Assembly: GCF_000265425.1 (NCBI RefSeq)
Contig: NC_018014.1
Span: forward strand, 372,001-436,000
Reading direction: 5' to 3'
Source of the DNA: Terriglobus roseus DSM 18391
GTDB taxonomy: Bacteria; Acidobacteriota; Terriglobia; Terriglobales; Acidobacteriaceae
Length of the DNA stretch: 64,000 bases
The notes under the pieces are model-generated. The model did not search any database. It saw only the letters and a list, made by a program, of their open reading frames with translations, and was not told the DNA's origin. This document shows, piece after piece, positions 50,386 through 60,500 of the stretch. A program made the translations under genes and the position numbers. Every line of letters begins with the position of its first letter. Within the stretch, counting starts at the first letter, position 1.

Positions 50386-53300
50386 TCACGCGAAGAGGCC
50401 ACCTTGTGGGGCTTCGAGGACGATCATCGGCTTCTCGGTGCGTGGCGCTGTGTTGCGGCGGATGCCCTGGGGCGTTGCGATGGCGTCGAGTGGCTCGCCT
50501 GCCGCGTCGCAGGGGACGCCTCCGCGCAGATGGACTTTCTTACCTGCGACGGCGTTGGTGCGCTCGCCGGGGACGACGACACCGATGAGATTGATGGGGT
50601 CGCTGGCGGCGAGGGTGACGACGTCGTCATGCTTCAGATCGCGTGTGGCGCGCATGCTCTCAACGGCTTCGGGCAGGGCGAACTGTTCGCCGTTGAAGCC
50701 CTGGACGAAGCGGCCTCCGCGGATCTCTCCGCGTGCTTCCAGGCGGCGCAGCATGCGGACGAGGTCGCGCCACTTGGGTACGTTGGCCTCGCGTTGCAGA
50801 AGGTCACGGAAGACGACGCCGTAGCGTGCCAGCAGCATGCGTGCGGCGGCTGCGAGCGAGGTCTCCTGCTCGCGGGCTCGTTCGGGCGCGGAGAGTTCGC
50901 GGTGTTCTTCTTCGGTGAAGAGCGACCAGCGGCCGGCGGTGCTGCGTGTGCCACGGCGCGCACCGTTGACGACGGGTTCGGCGGCCAGCGGCTTGCGCTT
51001 GGGGTCCATCATGATGCGGAGTTGGTCGAAGCCGTCGGCAGAGGCGATGCCGGCGGTAGCGAGCTCCCAGAGGGCTGTCTGCGTCTGCTGCTTGCTGAGC
51101 ACGCACATGCGCTGCAGGTCGCTGGCGAAGCAGGCGCCGCGTTCGCGCAGCGTGTTGCGGATGCAGAGGGCTTCGGGTGAGAGCGCCTGCTGGAGTTTGT
51201 CTTCCTCGATGCATTTGGCGGCGAGCGCTGCGGGCAGCCAGTCGGCGCTTTCGCGCAGGAAGAAGGTGATGGGCGCCATGTTGGTGGGGATGACGCGGCG
51301 CGGTGCGGCACCGTCGCCAGCGGCCCATGCGGGGTGCGGCGAGATGCGGCCCCAGCCGACGGCGCCGCTGAGGCAGAGCTGGTCGAGCCACTTGCCGTCG
51401 TAGTCCTTTACGCGCTGCGGCAGCAGGTTGCGCTCCCACTCGACGGCGGGCGCTTCGAAGCCTTCGAGTTGGAGGAGTGCTTCGAGTACGCCCTCTTCGC
51501 CGGCGAGCTGCGTCTGCGGTGCGAGATGCTGCCAGCGTACGAGCCAACGCATGAAGACGGCGGGGGTGACGGCTTCGATCTGTTTGCGCAGTGCGCCGAG
51601 TGTGAGACGGTGAATGCGCTGGAGGATGCGGCGCTCGCACCACTCGACGTCCTTGTCGTCCTCGGCTGCGGCGGGTGCTTCGAAGATGCCGCGGAGCGCG
51701 AGGCCCTGCATCTCCATGGCGACGAGCTGTTGCACGAGGGCTCGTGGCTGGAGGGCGAGGAGCGCGGCAATGCTGCGGGCGGTGGTTGGGCCGAGGATCT
51801 GGAGGATGCCCTGGGTCAGGAGGCGGAGGGCTTCTTCGGTGGTGGTTGGTTCGGTGGTGGCGTTCTCCTGGCTCTCTTGCGTTTGCTTTGCTTCACTCGG
51901 GACGACGGCGTTTGTGGTGATTGCTTGCAGTGCCTGCGCGTGCTCGAGGCGTTCGGTTGCGACCCAGCAGTCTGCTTCGCCAAAGCGGAGGATCTGTGCG
52001 CGGCCGCGTGCCTGCAGGCGTTCGAAGAAGAGCGGCCAGTGGCGGCTTGCCTGTGCTCGGTGGACTTGAACTTCTTCGTCGCTGCACGCGGCGAGTTCGG
52101 ATGGCTGTTCGCGGAAGAGCGCTACGGGTAGGGCGATGGTGCTGAAGAGGAGGTCGTGCAGCTCGTGTTCGTCGCGGAGGTCGGGCCAGATCTCGCAGCG
52201 GGTCTGGCGGATGGCTGCGGGGTCGAGTCGGCCTGCTTCGCCGAGGACGGAGTCGGGGATGGTGCCTCGCAGGGAGACAGCGCGGGCGCGGCGTTCGCCC
52301 AGGTCGGCTTCGTCGAGGAAGGCGTTCTGGTTGGCGTTGAGTAACTCGTGCGAGAAGAGGGATGGGACGGGCGTGTCGACGGCGATGCACTCGATACGGC
52401 CCTCGTGCATGTCGCGCAGAAGCTGCTGGAGGCCTTCGAGGTCCATCGCCTCCTGCAGCACGTCCTGCATGACCTCACGGACGAGCGGGTGATCGGGGAT
52501 CTGGATGTCGCCGACGATGGTTTCGAAGCATGCTGCGGCCTGCGGGAATACGGAGGCGAGCAAGTCTTCGCCGCGTGTGCGCTGGATCTGCGGCGGTACT
52601 TTCTTGCCCTTGCTGAAGCGCAGCAGTTGCAGCGAGCGGTTGGCGGCCCAGCGCCAGCGTGTCTTGAAGATGGGCGAGGCGAGTGAGGCCTGTTCGAGCA
52701 GTTCCTTCGCGGTGTGTTCTGTGAGGAAGTGGAAGACGTCTGCGAGTGGGAAGCTGTGCTGTTCTGCCAGGCAGATGTTGATGCCGTTGTCGGTCGCGGC
52801 GGCCTGCAGCTCATAGTTGAAGCCGCGGCAAAAGCGCTTGCGCAGCGCGAGGCCCCAGGCCTTGTTGATGCGGCCGCCGAAGGGTGCGTGCAGGATGAGC
52901 TGCATGCCGCCGCCTTCGTCGAAGAAGCGCTCGGCGACGATGGTGGTCTTGGTGGGCACGCAGCCCAAAACGGCGCGGCCGCTGACGATGTATTGCACCA
53001 GTTGCATCGCGGCGCTTTCGCACACGGCGCATTCTTCCATCAGCCATGCGACGGCGTCTGCGACGACGGGATCTTCGGGGATGACGCGTTCGTGGTGCAC
53101 GCCCTGTGTGCGGTCGCTGATGGCCTTGCGGAGGTCACCGACGAAGTCGCTGAGGACGTCGGTGCGCTGCGGTGCTTCACCATCCCAGAAGGGGACGGAG
53201 GGCGGCGCGCCGTGTGCGTCTTCGACGAGGACGCGGCCTTCTTTTTCTACGGTGAGGATGCGCCAGCTTGAGTTGCCGAGCTGGATGACATCGCCCGGTC

Positions 53301-54963
53301 CGCTGTCGACGGCGAAGTGTTCGCCGAGTGTGGCGATGGTGTGGCCTTCGGGCATCAGGACGACGGAGAACATGGCGGTGTCGGGGATGGCGCCGCCATT
53401 GCCGATGGCCGTCATGCGTGCGCCACGACGCGGATGCAGCACGCCGGCGACACCGTCGCGCAGAAGGTAGGCACCGTAGCGTCCGCGCGAGTTTTCGATA
53501 CCGGTGTGCAGCAGCGTGACGATCTCGTCGAACTCGGTGCGTGAGAGGTCGCGGTATGGGTACGCACGGGTGACCAAGGCGAAGAGTGTGTCTTCTTCCC
53601 ACGGCTCGGCGCCGCACATGGCGACCATCTGTTGCATCAGCACATCGCGCGGCTGCGGTGGGATCTCGAGCTTGTCGAGCGAGCCCGAGCGCATGGCGCG
53701 GACGAGTGCTGCCTGCTCTAACAGGTCGTCGCGCGTGGAGGCGAAGAAGCGGCCCTTGGGGATGGCTCCGCGCCAGTGACCGGCGCGGCCCACGCGTTGC
53801 ATGGCGACTGCGACGGCGCGTGTGCTGTTGAGTTGAATGACGAGGTCGACCGCGCCGATGTCGATGCCGAGTTCAAGCGATGCGGTGGCGACGAGACACT
53901 GGATTTCACCGGCCTTTAGTCGCTGCTCGGCGTCGAGGCGCAGTGCGCGTGAGAGTGAGCCGTGATGCGCGGCGACGTTCTCTTCACCCAGTCGCTCGCC
54001 CAACGCGCAGCAGAGGCGTTCGACCATGCTGCGTGTGTTGACGAAGACGAGTGTGGAGCGGTGTTCGCGGGCGAGTTCGGCCATGCGGTCGACGATCTCG
54101 ATCCACATCTTGCTGTCGCGGACGCTGCCGAGTTCGGTGGCGGGGATTTCGATGGCAAGGTCGAGGACGCGGCGTTGGCCGACCTGGATGATGGTGGCGC
54201 GTTTGCGCCCGGGAGCGATGCCGGTCAGGAAGTCTGCCACCAGTTCGATCGGATTCTGTGTTGCGGAGAGGCCGATGCGTTGTGGCGCTTTGGACATGCC
54301 CATCAGCATGGCGCCGGGTGTCAGGTGGTTTTCGCCGGTGACGAGTGCGTCGAGGCGTTCGAGTGTCAGGGCGAGGTGTGCGCCGCGCTTGTCGTCGGCC
54401 ATGGCGTGGATCTCGTCGACGATGACGGTGTGCACGCAGCGGAGGTTTTCGCGTGCCTTCGCGCTGGTCAGCAGCAGGTAGAGCGACTCCGGGGTGGTGA
54501 CCAGGATGTGGGGCGGATGCTTGAGCATGGCCACGCGCTCTTTCGGCAGTGTGTCGCCGGTGCGGACGCCGGTGCGAATGCCGGGGCACATGAAGCCGGC
54601 TTCCATCGCCAGTTGCAGGATCTCGCGGAGTGGCTCTTCCAGGTTCTTCTGTACGTCGTTGCTGAGTGCCTTCAGCGGCGAGACGTAGACGATCTGGGTG
54701 TACGGCGACAGCGTGCCGTTCATGGCCTCGGTGACCAGGCGATTGATGGCGACGAGGAATGCTGTGAGGGTCTTGCCGCTGCCGGTTGGAGCGGAGATGA
54801 GCGTGGGTTCGCCCCGCAGGATGGCGGGCCAGCCTTCGATCTGCGGCTCAGTCGGTGTGCCGAATTTGCCCACGAACCAGCGCTGCACCACGGGGTGGGC
54901 CCACGCCAGTGCGGTTGGAACATCCAGCACTTCCGTGGCGATCGGCAGGGGAGCGGCGGCCAT
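50386..54963 (-). CDS. lhr: Long Lhr-type ATP-dependent helicase
   Basis: 1525 aa. Motifs in order: PTLISAPTGSGKTLTAFLVA (Walker A), IVYVSPLKALSNDVQK, VIVDEIHAMADDKRGAHLAL (DEIH, motif II), GLSATQNPIELVADFL, LVFVNTRSMVERLCCALGER and QRVGRAGHW (motif VI). It is followed by a winged-helix region and a long C-terminal part with extra domains, as in the long form of Lhr. Lhr unwinds DNA and DNA-RNA hybrids in repair; the bacterial long form has an added tail of unclear role. ATG 54963 is used. A family A repeat lies right after its stop. Confidence 0.92.
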   Translation of the reverse strand: MAAAPLPIATEVLDVPTALAWAHPVVQRWFVGKFGTPTEPQIEGWPAILRGEPTLISAPTGSGKTLTAFLVAINRLVTEAMNGTLSPYTQIVYVSPLKALSNDVQKNLEEPLREILQLAMEAGFMCPGIRTGVRTGDTLPKERVAMLKHPPHILVTTPESLYLLLTSAKARENLRCVHTVIVDEIHAMADDKRGAHLALTLERLDALVTGENHLTPGAMLMGMSKAPQRIGLSATQNPIELVADFLTGIAPGRKRATIIQVGQRRVLDLAIEIPATELGSVRDSKMWIEIVDRMAELAREHRSTLVFVNTRSMVERLCCALGERLGEENVAAHHGSLSRALRLDAEQRLKAGEIQCLVATASLELGIDIGAVDLVIQLNSTRAVAVAMQRVGRAGHWRGAIPKGRFFASTRDDLLEQAALVRAMRSGSLDKLEIPPQPRDVLMQQMVAMCGAEPWEEDTLFALVTRAYPYRDLSRTEFDEIVTLLHTGIENSRGRYGAYLLRDGVAGVLHPRRGARMTAIGNGGAIPDTAMFSVVLMPEGHTIATLGEHFAVDSGPGDVIQLGNSSWRILTVEKEGRVLVEDAHGAPPSVPFWDGEAPQRTDVLSDFVGDLRKAISDRTQGVHHERVIPEDPVVADAVAWLMEECAVCESAAMQLVQYIVSGRAVLGCVPTKTTIVAERFFDEGGGMQLILHAPFGGRINKAWGLALRKRFCRGFNYELQAAATDNGINICLAEQHSFPLADVFHFLTEHTAKELLEQASLASPIFKTRWRWAANRSLQLLRFSKGKKVPPQIQRTRGEDLLASVFPQAAACFETIVGDIQIPDHPLVREVMQDVLQEAMDLEGLQQLLRDMHEGRIECIAVDTPVPSLFSHELLNANQNAFLDEADLGERRARAVSLRGTIPDSVLGEAGRLDPAAIRQTRCEIWPDLRDEHELHDLLFSTIALPVALFREQPSELAACSDEEVQVHRAQASRHWPLFFERLQARGRAQILRFGEADCWVATERLEHAQALQAITTNAVVPSEAKQTQESQENATTEPTTTEEALRLLTQGILQILGPTTARSIAALLALQPRALVQQLVAMEMQGLALRGIFEAPAAAEDDKDVEWCERRILQRIHRLTLGALRKQIEAVTPAVFMRWLVRWQHLAPQTQLAGEEGVLEALLQLEGFEAPAVEWERNLLPQRVKDYDGKWLDQLCLSGAVGWGRISPHPAWAAGDGAAPRRVIPTNMAPITFFLRESADWLPAALAAKCIEEDKLQQALSPEALCIRNTLRERGACFASDLQRMCVLSKQQTQTALWELATAGIASADGFDQLRIMMDPKRKPLAAEPVVNGARRGTRSTAGRWSLFTEEEHRELSAPERAREQETSLAAAARMLLARYGVVFRDLLQREANVPKWRDLVRMLRRLEARGEIRGGRFVQGFNGEQFALPEAVESMRATRDLKHDDVVTLAASDPINLIGVVVPGERTNAVAGKKVHLRGGVPCDAAGEPLDAIATPQGIRRNTAPRTEKPMIVLEAPQGGLFA

Positions 54964-55052
54964 GCCGAGATTCTATCGCCTTCGTAGTTTGTTCGCTCCT
55001 GTGCCTCGTTTCTGGTGCAAGTGGCCGAGGGCCGTTCTGCGATGATGGAGAC

Positions 55053-55646
55053 ATGGAACTGACCCTGCAGGAACGCGCCGCAAAGATCAAAGTAGTCGTT
55101 TTCGATGTGGATGGTGTGCTGACCGACGGCATGCTGTACTTCATCCCCACGGGCAAAAAAGAGGACGGTTCCGTTGCGGCCGTTGAGGTCAAAGGCTTTT
55201 CCGCGCATGATGGCCTGGGCATGGGCATCGGTCGCATCGCGGGGCTGCGCTTCGGCATCATCACCAAGCGTTCGAGCGACACAGTTGCCGTCCGCATGCG
55301 CGACTTGAAGGTGGAGTTTATCCACCAGGGATCGCAGCAGAAGATGGAGGCGATCCGCTCCATCATGGCGGAGGCGGATGTTGCTCTGGACGAGATCTGC
55401 TATGTCGGCGATGACATCATCGACCTGCCGCCCATGCGTGCTGTCGGCCTTGCCGTTGCGACGTGGAATGCGCGTGAGCAGGTGAAGGCCGCGTCGCATT
55501 ATGTGACGCCGAGTGCGGGCGGACATGGCGCCGGTCGCGACACGATCGACCTGATCCTGGATGCGAAGGGTGTCCTGCTGGAGTCGATGGAAGAGTATCT
55601 GCGGCAGGCTGGTACGGCGGGCGATATCGGCCACGGCGTTCAGTAG
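55053..55646 (+). CDS. kdsC: KdsC-type HAD phosphatase
   Basis: 197 aa HAD-family phosphatase. Motif I is VVVFDVDGVLTDG, motif II lies near IITKRSSDTVAV, and motif III is CYVGDDIIDLPPMRAVGLAVA. KdsC removes phosphate from Kdo-8-phosphate in LPS core synthesis. GGAG is 2 nt before ATG 55053, rather close. A longer frame reading upstream overlaps the lhr start and is unlikely. It is divergent from lhr. Confidence 0.9.
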   Translation: MELTLQERAAKIKVVVFDVDGVLTDGMLYFIPTGKKEDGSVAAVEVKGFSAHDGLGMGIGRIAGLRFGIITKRSSDTVAVRMRDLKVEFIHQGSQQKMEAIRSIMAEADVALDEICYVGDDIIDLPPMRAVGLAVATWNAREQVKAASHYVTPSAGGHGAGRDTIDLILDAKGVLLESMEEYLRQAGTAGDIGHGVQ

Positions 55647-55663
55647 CAGTGTTGCCACCCGTT

Positions 55664-56767
55664 TTAGAGGCGTTCTTCGAGTGAGTGCAGCGTCGGTGGC
55701 GTGATGTGTAGCGCCTTGCGGCCGAGTACGAAGGCTGCGTGGATGCCGAGTGCGATGGCGGTGCCGGCGAGTGTTGCCAGGACACGGTGCAACAACACCT
55801 CATTCGGTGGCTGGTGCGCGACGGCGAGCACAAAGCAGATATAGCCGGTGAGCGCCAGGGCGAACGCGCCGTAGTTTACGTTGGCGAGCAGGTATGCGAC
55901 GTACTGGAAGAGGAGCACCAGCAGGGCGAGCCACATGCCCTGCGGTCTCGCCTCGACGACGATGAGTGTGCAGAGTGCCGCGCCCAGCAGCGTTCCGGCG
56001 GCGCGCAAGAGGCCGCGCACGGCGGTCTGCGTGAACTCTGGCTTGGGGATCAGCAGTGCTGTCATGCCGATCCAGTAGGCGCTGGTCCACGTCTGTACGC
56101 GATAGATAGCCACTGAGACTGCGGCTGTTACCGCCATGCGCAGTGCGAACTGGAAGGCGCCGTTGTGCGGCTTCAGTTGCTCCAGCAGAAACGCTCGCTG
56201 GAAGTGTGTTGGATCGAAGTCGGGTTTGGAGAACTGGGTCTGTGCTGCCGGCAGAACGTGCCGTATGCCGCGCAGGATGGCGTACTGCAGCATGGCTCCC
56301 GCAAAGACGCCGGCACAGCGCAGCAGTGCGGAGTAGACCAGGTCATGCGTAGTGCCGGGGGAGCTGGGCGCAGCCGACGAGATGACCAGGAAGATGCAGC
56401 ACTGCTGACCGACCCACGCCGTGGCGGTGCTGATGGTGTTTGCCAGCGCGTAGAGCATGGCCCAAACGACGGCCGTAACAATCAGCGCGACCGTACTGTC
56501 GCGGCACAGAGCGCCGACCAGCGCCGAGATGGCGATGCCAACCGATGCGGCCAGCATTGCTCCCGAGCGATGGAAGAGCGGCTGCTGGTAGGACCCGAAG
56601 CCGACACACTGCGCACCGCCGACCATCAGGGCAGCGGTGCCGGGGTAGCCGAAGTGCAGGCCGATGATGAGCGGCAGGGCGATGCCGGGCAGGCAAAGGA
56701 GCCCGTGCAACGGCTCGGACTTCGACCAGTCAAAGGCTACGAGTTGGGATCGAAATCTTGCCGCCAC
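55664..56767 (-). CDS. FUSC-family inner membrane protein
   Basis: 367 aa with about nine to ten hydrophobic segments in two blocks (for example GIALPLIIGLHFGYPGTAAL, VALIVTAVVWAMLYAL, YWIGMTALLIPKPEFTQTAV, MWLALLVLLFQYVAYLLANV) and TAVRGLLRAAGTLLGAALC. This is the FUSC pattern linked to aromatic acid or related efflux; the substrate is unknown. The likely start is GTG 56767, though the ribosome site is weak. It is convergent with kdsC. Confidence 0.75.
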   Translation of the reverse strand: MAARFRSQLVAFDWSKSEPLHGLLCLPGIALPLIIGLHFGYPGTAALMVGGAQCVGFGSYQQPLFHRSGAMLAASVGIAISALVGALCRDSTVALIVTAVVWAMLYALANTISTATAWVGQQCCIFLVISSAAPSSPGTTHDLVYSALLRCAGVFAGAMLQYAILRGIRHVLPAAQTQFSKPDFDPTHFQRAFLLEQLKPHNGAFQFALRMAVTAAVSVAIYRVQTWTSAYWIGMTALLIPKPEFTQTAVRGLLRAAGTLLGAALCTLIVVEARPQGMWLALLVLLFQYVAYLLANVNYGAFALALTGYICFVLAVAHQPPNEVLLHRVLATLAGTAIALGIHAAFVLGRKALHITPPTLHSLEERL

Positions 56768-56869
56768 AGGTTTCTATGATGCGGGTTTTTGGGGTGGCTT
56801 GTCGCGGGGCCTCCGCTGTGTCTGCTCTCCCGAGACTGAGCACGCGCAGAAAATCTGCAGGACATGAGA

Positions 56870-56900
56870 AAGCCCGCATCACTCTGCGTGATGCGGGCTT
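56870..56900. terminator. Terminator of TonB-receptor gene
   Basis: AAGCCCGCATCAC (56870-56882) pairs perfectly with 56888-56900 around TCTGC. It lies 22 bases after the stop of the minus-strand TonB receptor, and a T-pair and A-pair flank it. Confidence 0.8.
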
Positions 56901-56922
56901 CGTTTTCGCGCGGGAGTCGGAC

Positions 56923-59673
56923 TTACCGTGATCCGAAGCTGACCTTCATACCGCCGAAGACGGTGATGGGTGCGCCGGGGGACAGGTAGGTGGTGTTGCG
57001 CAGCGGGTAGTCTCCGCTGGCATACGCCGTGAAGGGACGCGCGGTGAAGTTGCCGTTGTTGTCGTAGGGTGTCGTGGCGAGCTGGCCGGTGGTGTAGTAC
57101 TGCCGGTTGAGCAGGTTGTTGATCTCGGCGAAGAGTTCGAAGTGCGGATTGAACTTGTAGCGTGAACCGAGGTTGACGACGCCGTAGCCCGGCGACTTGC
57201 CGCTGCCCAGGTAGTACTGGCCGTCCGGCTGGTGCAGGTTGTTGTCGTTTCCCTTTACGAAGGAGCTGCCGATGGCGTTGAAGTCGGCGCTGATGCCGAG
57301 CTTTCGTAGCGGGTGATAGTCCACGTAGACCTTCAGCATGTGCTGCGGAACCTGCGGGATCTTGTTGCCGGGCTGGATGGTGATGGTGCCGCCCTCGGCG
57401 ACGCCCTTTTCACCCGCGAGCGCAATGCTGTTGGTGCTGTTGCTGTTGGCCTCGACGACCTGCGTGCTCTGGTAGGTCGCTTCCAGAAAGGTGTAGGCGA
57501 CGCCCGCGTCCACGTTACGCAGGTGCGCCGCGGTGGAGGCTTCTACGCCCTGGCGGCGTGTTTTGCCGAAGTTCTGGAAGTAGCCGAAGCCCGTGACCTG
57601 CGATGCGACGAAGAGCAGATCGTCGTTGTTCACGGTGTGGAAGTAGCCGGCGGAGTAGCGGTAGCGCCCGTTCGGATTGCCGCGGAAGCCGAACTCATAG
57701 GTGCGGCTGACCACCTGTTTCAGTGGCGGATCGCTGACCATTGCGTTGGGCAGCGAGCAGGGGAAGTCCGGGTCGGCGCAGCCAAGCTCCGTGGAGGTTG
57801 GCGCGCGGCTGGATTCCCCGTAGTCGAAGTACGCGTGCAGCAGTGAGCCTGGCTTGTAGACGAAGCCGGCCGTGGGGTTGAAGCGGTGATAGATGTTCAC
57901 GCCCGTCAGCGAACCGTGCGATGCGGAGGGCGGCAGGCGGTCGGTGTTGTTGATGTTGGTGTGGTTGTAGCGGCCGCCTGCGTTGAAGACCCATTTGCCC
58001 AGGCTGAGAGTGTCAGTGACGTAGATGCTGGGTGTGTTGGTGACTCCGTGCAGGTTCACGCGGCTGTCGATCGGTCGGCCGCCGTCGCCGATCTCGCTAC
58101 CGTCGGAGAAGGCTGGAACGCGGGTGATGGTGATGCCGTCGGTGTTCAGGTAGCCCCACTGCGAGGTCTGGATGAAGGTAAGGCCACCGCGGTCCAGGCC
58201 GGCGCCAACGCTCAGCTTATTGCGTGTGGTGTTCCAGGAGAGCGCACCGCTGAAACCGTAGGCGTGCTGACGATTGACACTGTCCGTCATAACACCGGTG
58301 CACTTCTCAGCCGGTTCATCCCCTGACAGTGCCTGTGCGATGCAGCGCAGGTACGGATAGGGGGTGTTGGCCGGCGTGATGGCGGTGGTTGGGAAGGGGA
58401 TGCCGCCGCGGGTGAGTGCGGTCCGGTCACCGGCGCTGAGGGTGTAGAGCGACTGGTCGAAGCTGTCGTTGTTGATGTCGCCGTTGCTGGTATTGGTGCG
58501 GGTGTAGCGCAGGTAGGCGTTGATGTTCAGGCTCAGGTTATGGGTGAGGCCCTGCGTCGCATTCAGCGTCAGGAAGGGCTGGTGCTGGTAGGTCGCGTCG
58601 GGGATGGAGTAGACGCTGTTGTATCCGTGATTGAGGCCGACGGTGCGGGCGATGGCGCGGAAGTCCTGCGTGCCGTTGCCGACGAGGTTGTTGATGGCGT
58701 AGCCGCCGGAGAGGGACAGCACCGTCTCGCCGTGCGCGTAGCCAAGTTTGGCGAAGGACTGCTTGACGCTTGAGGGCGACTGCGCGCGCCAGCCGTCTTC
58801 ATGAAAGAGCGTGCCTGCCGCGAACCAGTTCCATCCGGCGTTGTTGCTGCCGCCGTACTGCGCATCGACGGCGCGACGGCCGAAGCTGCCGCCATAGCCG
58901 CTGATGGAGAAGCCACTGTTGCTGATGCCGTCCTTGGTCTGCACGGCGATGGCGCCGCCGAGTGTGTTGAGGCCGTAGACGGGGTTCGATCCGGGGATGA
59001 GTTCGGTGCTGGCGATGGCGACCTTCGGGATCAGGTCCCACTGCACCACGTCGCCGAAGGGCTGGTTCTGGCGGACGCCGTCCATGTACACCGACAGCCC
59101 GGCGGGTGCGCCGACGAGCGGTGATGCCGTGTAGCCGCGATAGTTCACATCCGGCTGGAAGGGATTGTTCTGGTTCTCGTTCACGTAGACGCCGTTCAGC
59201 CGGCGCTTGAGCGTGTCCGTCAGGTCGATGGCGTTGGTGTCTTCCAGCGTCTGCGAGGTGACGGTCTGCACGGGCAGCGGCACGTCGCTGAGTGGCACGT
59301 CGAGCGATCCGATGGGTGTCGATGCGATGACGTCCACGGAGGTGTTGGTGCTGCCCAGGGTGAGGACAACATTGCGCTGCACCGGCTCGGACGAGCGCAG
59401 GTCGAAGTGCAGTGTCTGCGCGGCGAAGCCGTTGTTGGAGAGCACCAGCGTGTAGCGGCCGTAGGCGAGGTCCGAGAGCGTCAATGAGCCGTCGCTTTCG
59501 GTTGTGACGCGGCGGCTGGCGCCTGCTCCGTAGAGGGTGCCGTGCGATGGCAGGGCGCGGCCTGCGGGGTCTTTCACCTGCAGGCGGATGCTGCCGGTGG
59601 GCGTCTGCGCGAGGGCGGGTGCAGCCACGGAAAGCAGAAGAGGAAGAAGTGCGGTGCGACGATCGAGCGGCAT
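56923..59673 (-). CDS. TonB-dependent receptor with carboxypeptidase-regulatory N-domain
   Basis: 916 aa. A signal peptide precedes a regulatory Ig-like domain (RLQVKDPAGRALPSHGTLYG), then a plug (TSQTLEDTNAIDLTDTLKRR, VYMDGVRQNQPFGDVVQWD, STELIPGSNPVYGLNTLGGA) and a beta-barrel that ends in TVFGGMKVSFGSR. The plug motif is unlike the Oar-like receptor at 5-8.5 kb. It probably imports an iron chelate or other ligand, which cannot be specified. It is divergent from the ECF sigma gene across about 230 bp, an arrangement typical of signalling receptors. Confidence 0.88.
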   Translation of the reverse strand: MPLDRRTALLPLLLSVAAPALAQTPTGSIRLQVKDPAGRALPSHGTLYGAGASRRVTTESDGSLTLSDLAYGRYTLVLSNNGFAAQTLHFDLRSSEPVQRNVVLTLGSTNTSVDVIASTPIGSLDVPLSDVPLPVQTVTSQTLEDTNAIDLTDTLKRRLNGVYVNENQNNPFQPDVNYRGYTASPLVGAPAGLSVYMDGVRQNQPFGDVVQWDLIPKVAIASTELIPGSNPVYGLNTLGGAIAVQTKDGISNSGFSISGYGGSFGRRAVDAQYGGSNNAGWNWFAAGTLFHEDGWRAQSPSSVKQSFAKLGYAHGETVLSLSGGYAINNLVGNGTQDFRAIARTVGLNHGYNSVYSIPDATYQHQPFLTLNATQGLTHNLSLNINAYLRYTRTNTSNGDINNDSFDQSLYTLSAGDRTALTRGGIPFPTTAITPANTPYPYLRCIAQALSGDEPAEKCTGVMTDSVNRQHAYGFSGALSWNTTRNKLSVGAGLDRGGLTFIQTSQWGYLNTDGITITRVPAFSDGSEIGDGGRPIDSRVNLHGVTNTPSIYVTDTLSLGKWVFNAGGRYNHTNINNTDRLPPSASHGSLTGVNIYHRFNPTAGFVYKPGSLLHAYFDYGESSRAPTSTELGCADPDFPCSLPNAMVSDPPLKQVVSRTYEFGFRGNPNGRYRYSAGYFHTVNNDDLLFVASQVTGFGYFQNFGKTRRQGVEASTAAHLRNVDAGVAYTFLEATYQSTQVVEANSNSTNSIALAGEKGVAEGGTITIQPGNKIPQVPQHMLKVYVDYHPLRKLGISADFNAIGSSFVKGNDNNLHQPDGQYYLGSGKSPGYGVVNLGSRYKFNPHFELFAEINNLLNRQYYTTGQLATTPYDNNGNFTARPFTAYASGDYPLRNTTYLSPGAPITVFGGMKVSFGSR

Positions 59674-59859
59674 GCTGCGTAGTCCTTCAAAACAACCGAA
59701 TGCTGCGGCCGGGCACGGGGCCCGGCGAAGAGAGAAGCTCCGCCAAACGAACTACGCCGACGGAGGAAGCGAGTGGATTCACTGCCATATTCCGTGGTGT
59801 ACCGATCTGTTCAGGGTTTCTTGCAGGAAAGTTTTGCAAGCGAACTGTTGCCGCATGCG

Positions 59860-59889
59860 ATGACATGCGTTGCGTGGGTACGCCATAAT
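59860..59889 (+). promoter_or_regulatory. Candidate promoter of the ECF sigma gene
   Basis: ATGACA (59860-59865) and CATAAT (59884-59889) are 18 nt apart, giving a transcription start about 10 nt before ATG 59907. No ribosome site precedes the ATG, so the leader would be very short. Confidence 0.4.
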
Positions 59890-59906
59890 GCTGCCTAACC
59901 GCCCAG

Positions 59907-60500
59907 ATGCCAGGCCTCACCAATCCGATCCGTCTCTTCCGCACCGCCGCGCAGCATTCCGTCGCGGGTGCAACGGCACATGCCGACCAGGAGACCGCGG
60001 CGCTGCAGGCGGAGGTGCTCGCGCTCTTCGACGATCTGCGTGATCGGTTGCTGCGCTACAGCCTGTCGTTCGGCATCGCCCGTCATGACGCGGAAGATGT
60101 TCTGCAGGAGTGCTTTCTGGCGCTCTTTCGGCATCTGCAGGCGGGCCGTTCGCGGGAGAACCTGCCGGGATGGGCCTTTCGCACGACGCATAATCTTTCG
60201 CTCAAGCGCCGAGCCTCACTCCACGCGGAGTACCGCACCGCCGTGCCGGAAGAGACGGCCGAGATGCAGGTGTGCGACGTCGGCCCCGGTCCGGAAGAGC
60301 ATCTGCTGTTCAGCGAGCGGCAGAGCCGCCTGCGCGCCGTCGTCCGCGCCCTACCGGAGAACGACCAGATGTGCCTGCGCCTGCGCGCGGAGGGTATGCG
60401 GTATCGCGAGATTGCCAGCACGCTCGGCATCTCGCTGGGATCGGTCGCGGCGTCACTGGCGCGGTCGTTTGAGCGGCTGCAAAGGACGGATGCGCGATGA
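59907..60500 (+). CDS. ECF-type RNA polymerase sigma factor
   Basis: 197 aa. Region 2 is visible as FDDLRDRLLRYSLSFGIARH, DAEDVLQECFLALFRHLQ and NLPGWAFRTTHNLSLKRR. Region 4 is VVRALPENDQMCLRLRAEGM and YREIASTLGISLGSVAASLA. It directs transcription of genes for envelope or stress functions. The TGA overlaps the ATG of the anti-sigma gene by 4 bases. It is divergent from the TonB receptor. Confidence 0.9.
   Translation: MPGLTNPIRLFRTAAQHSVAGATAHADQETAALQAEVLALFDDLRDRLLRYSLSFGIARHDAEDVLQECFLALFRHLQAGRSRENLPGWAFRTTHNLSLKRRASLHAEYRTAVPEETAEMQVCDVGPGPEEHLLFSERQSRLRAVVRALPENDQMCLRLRAEGMRYREIASTLGISLGSVAASLARSFERLQRTDAR

Noticed and set aside
59708..59726. Hairpin GCCGGGC/GCCCGGC upstream of the TonB receptor
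   Set aside because: Short, with no T-run; it could be part of the leader but I cannot assign a function.
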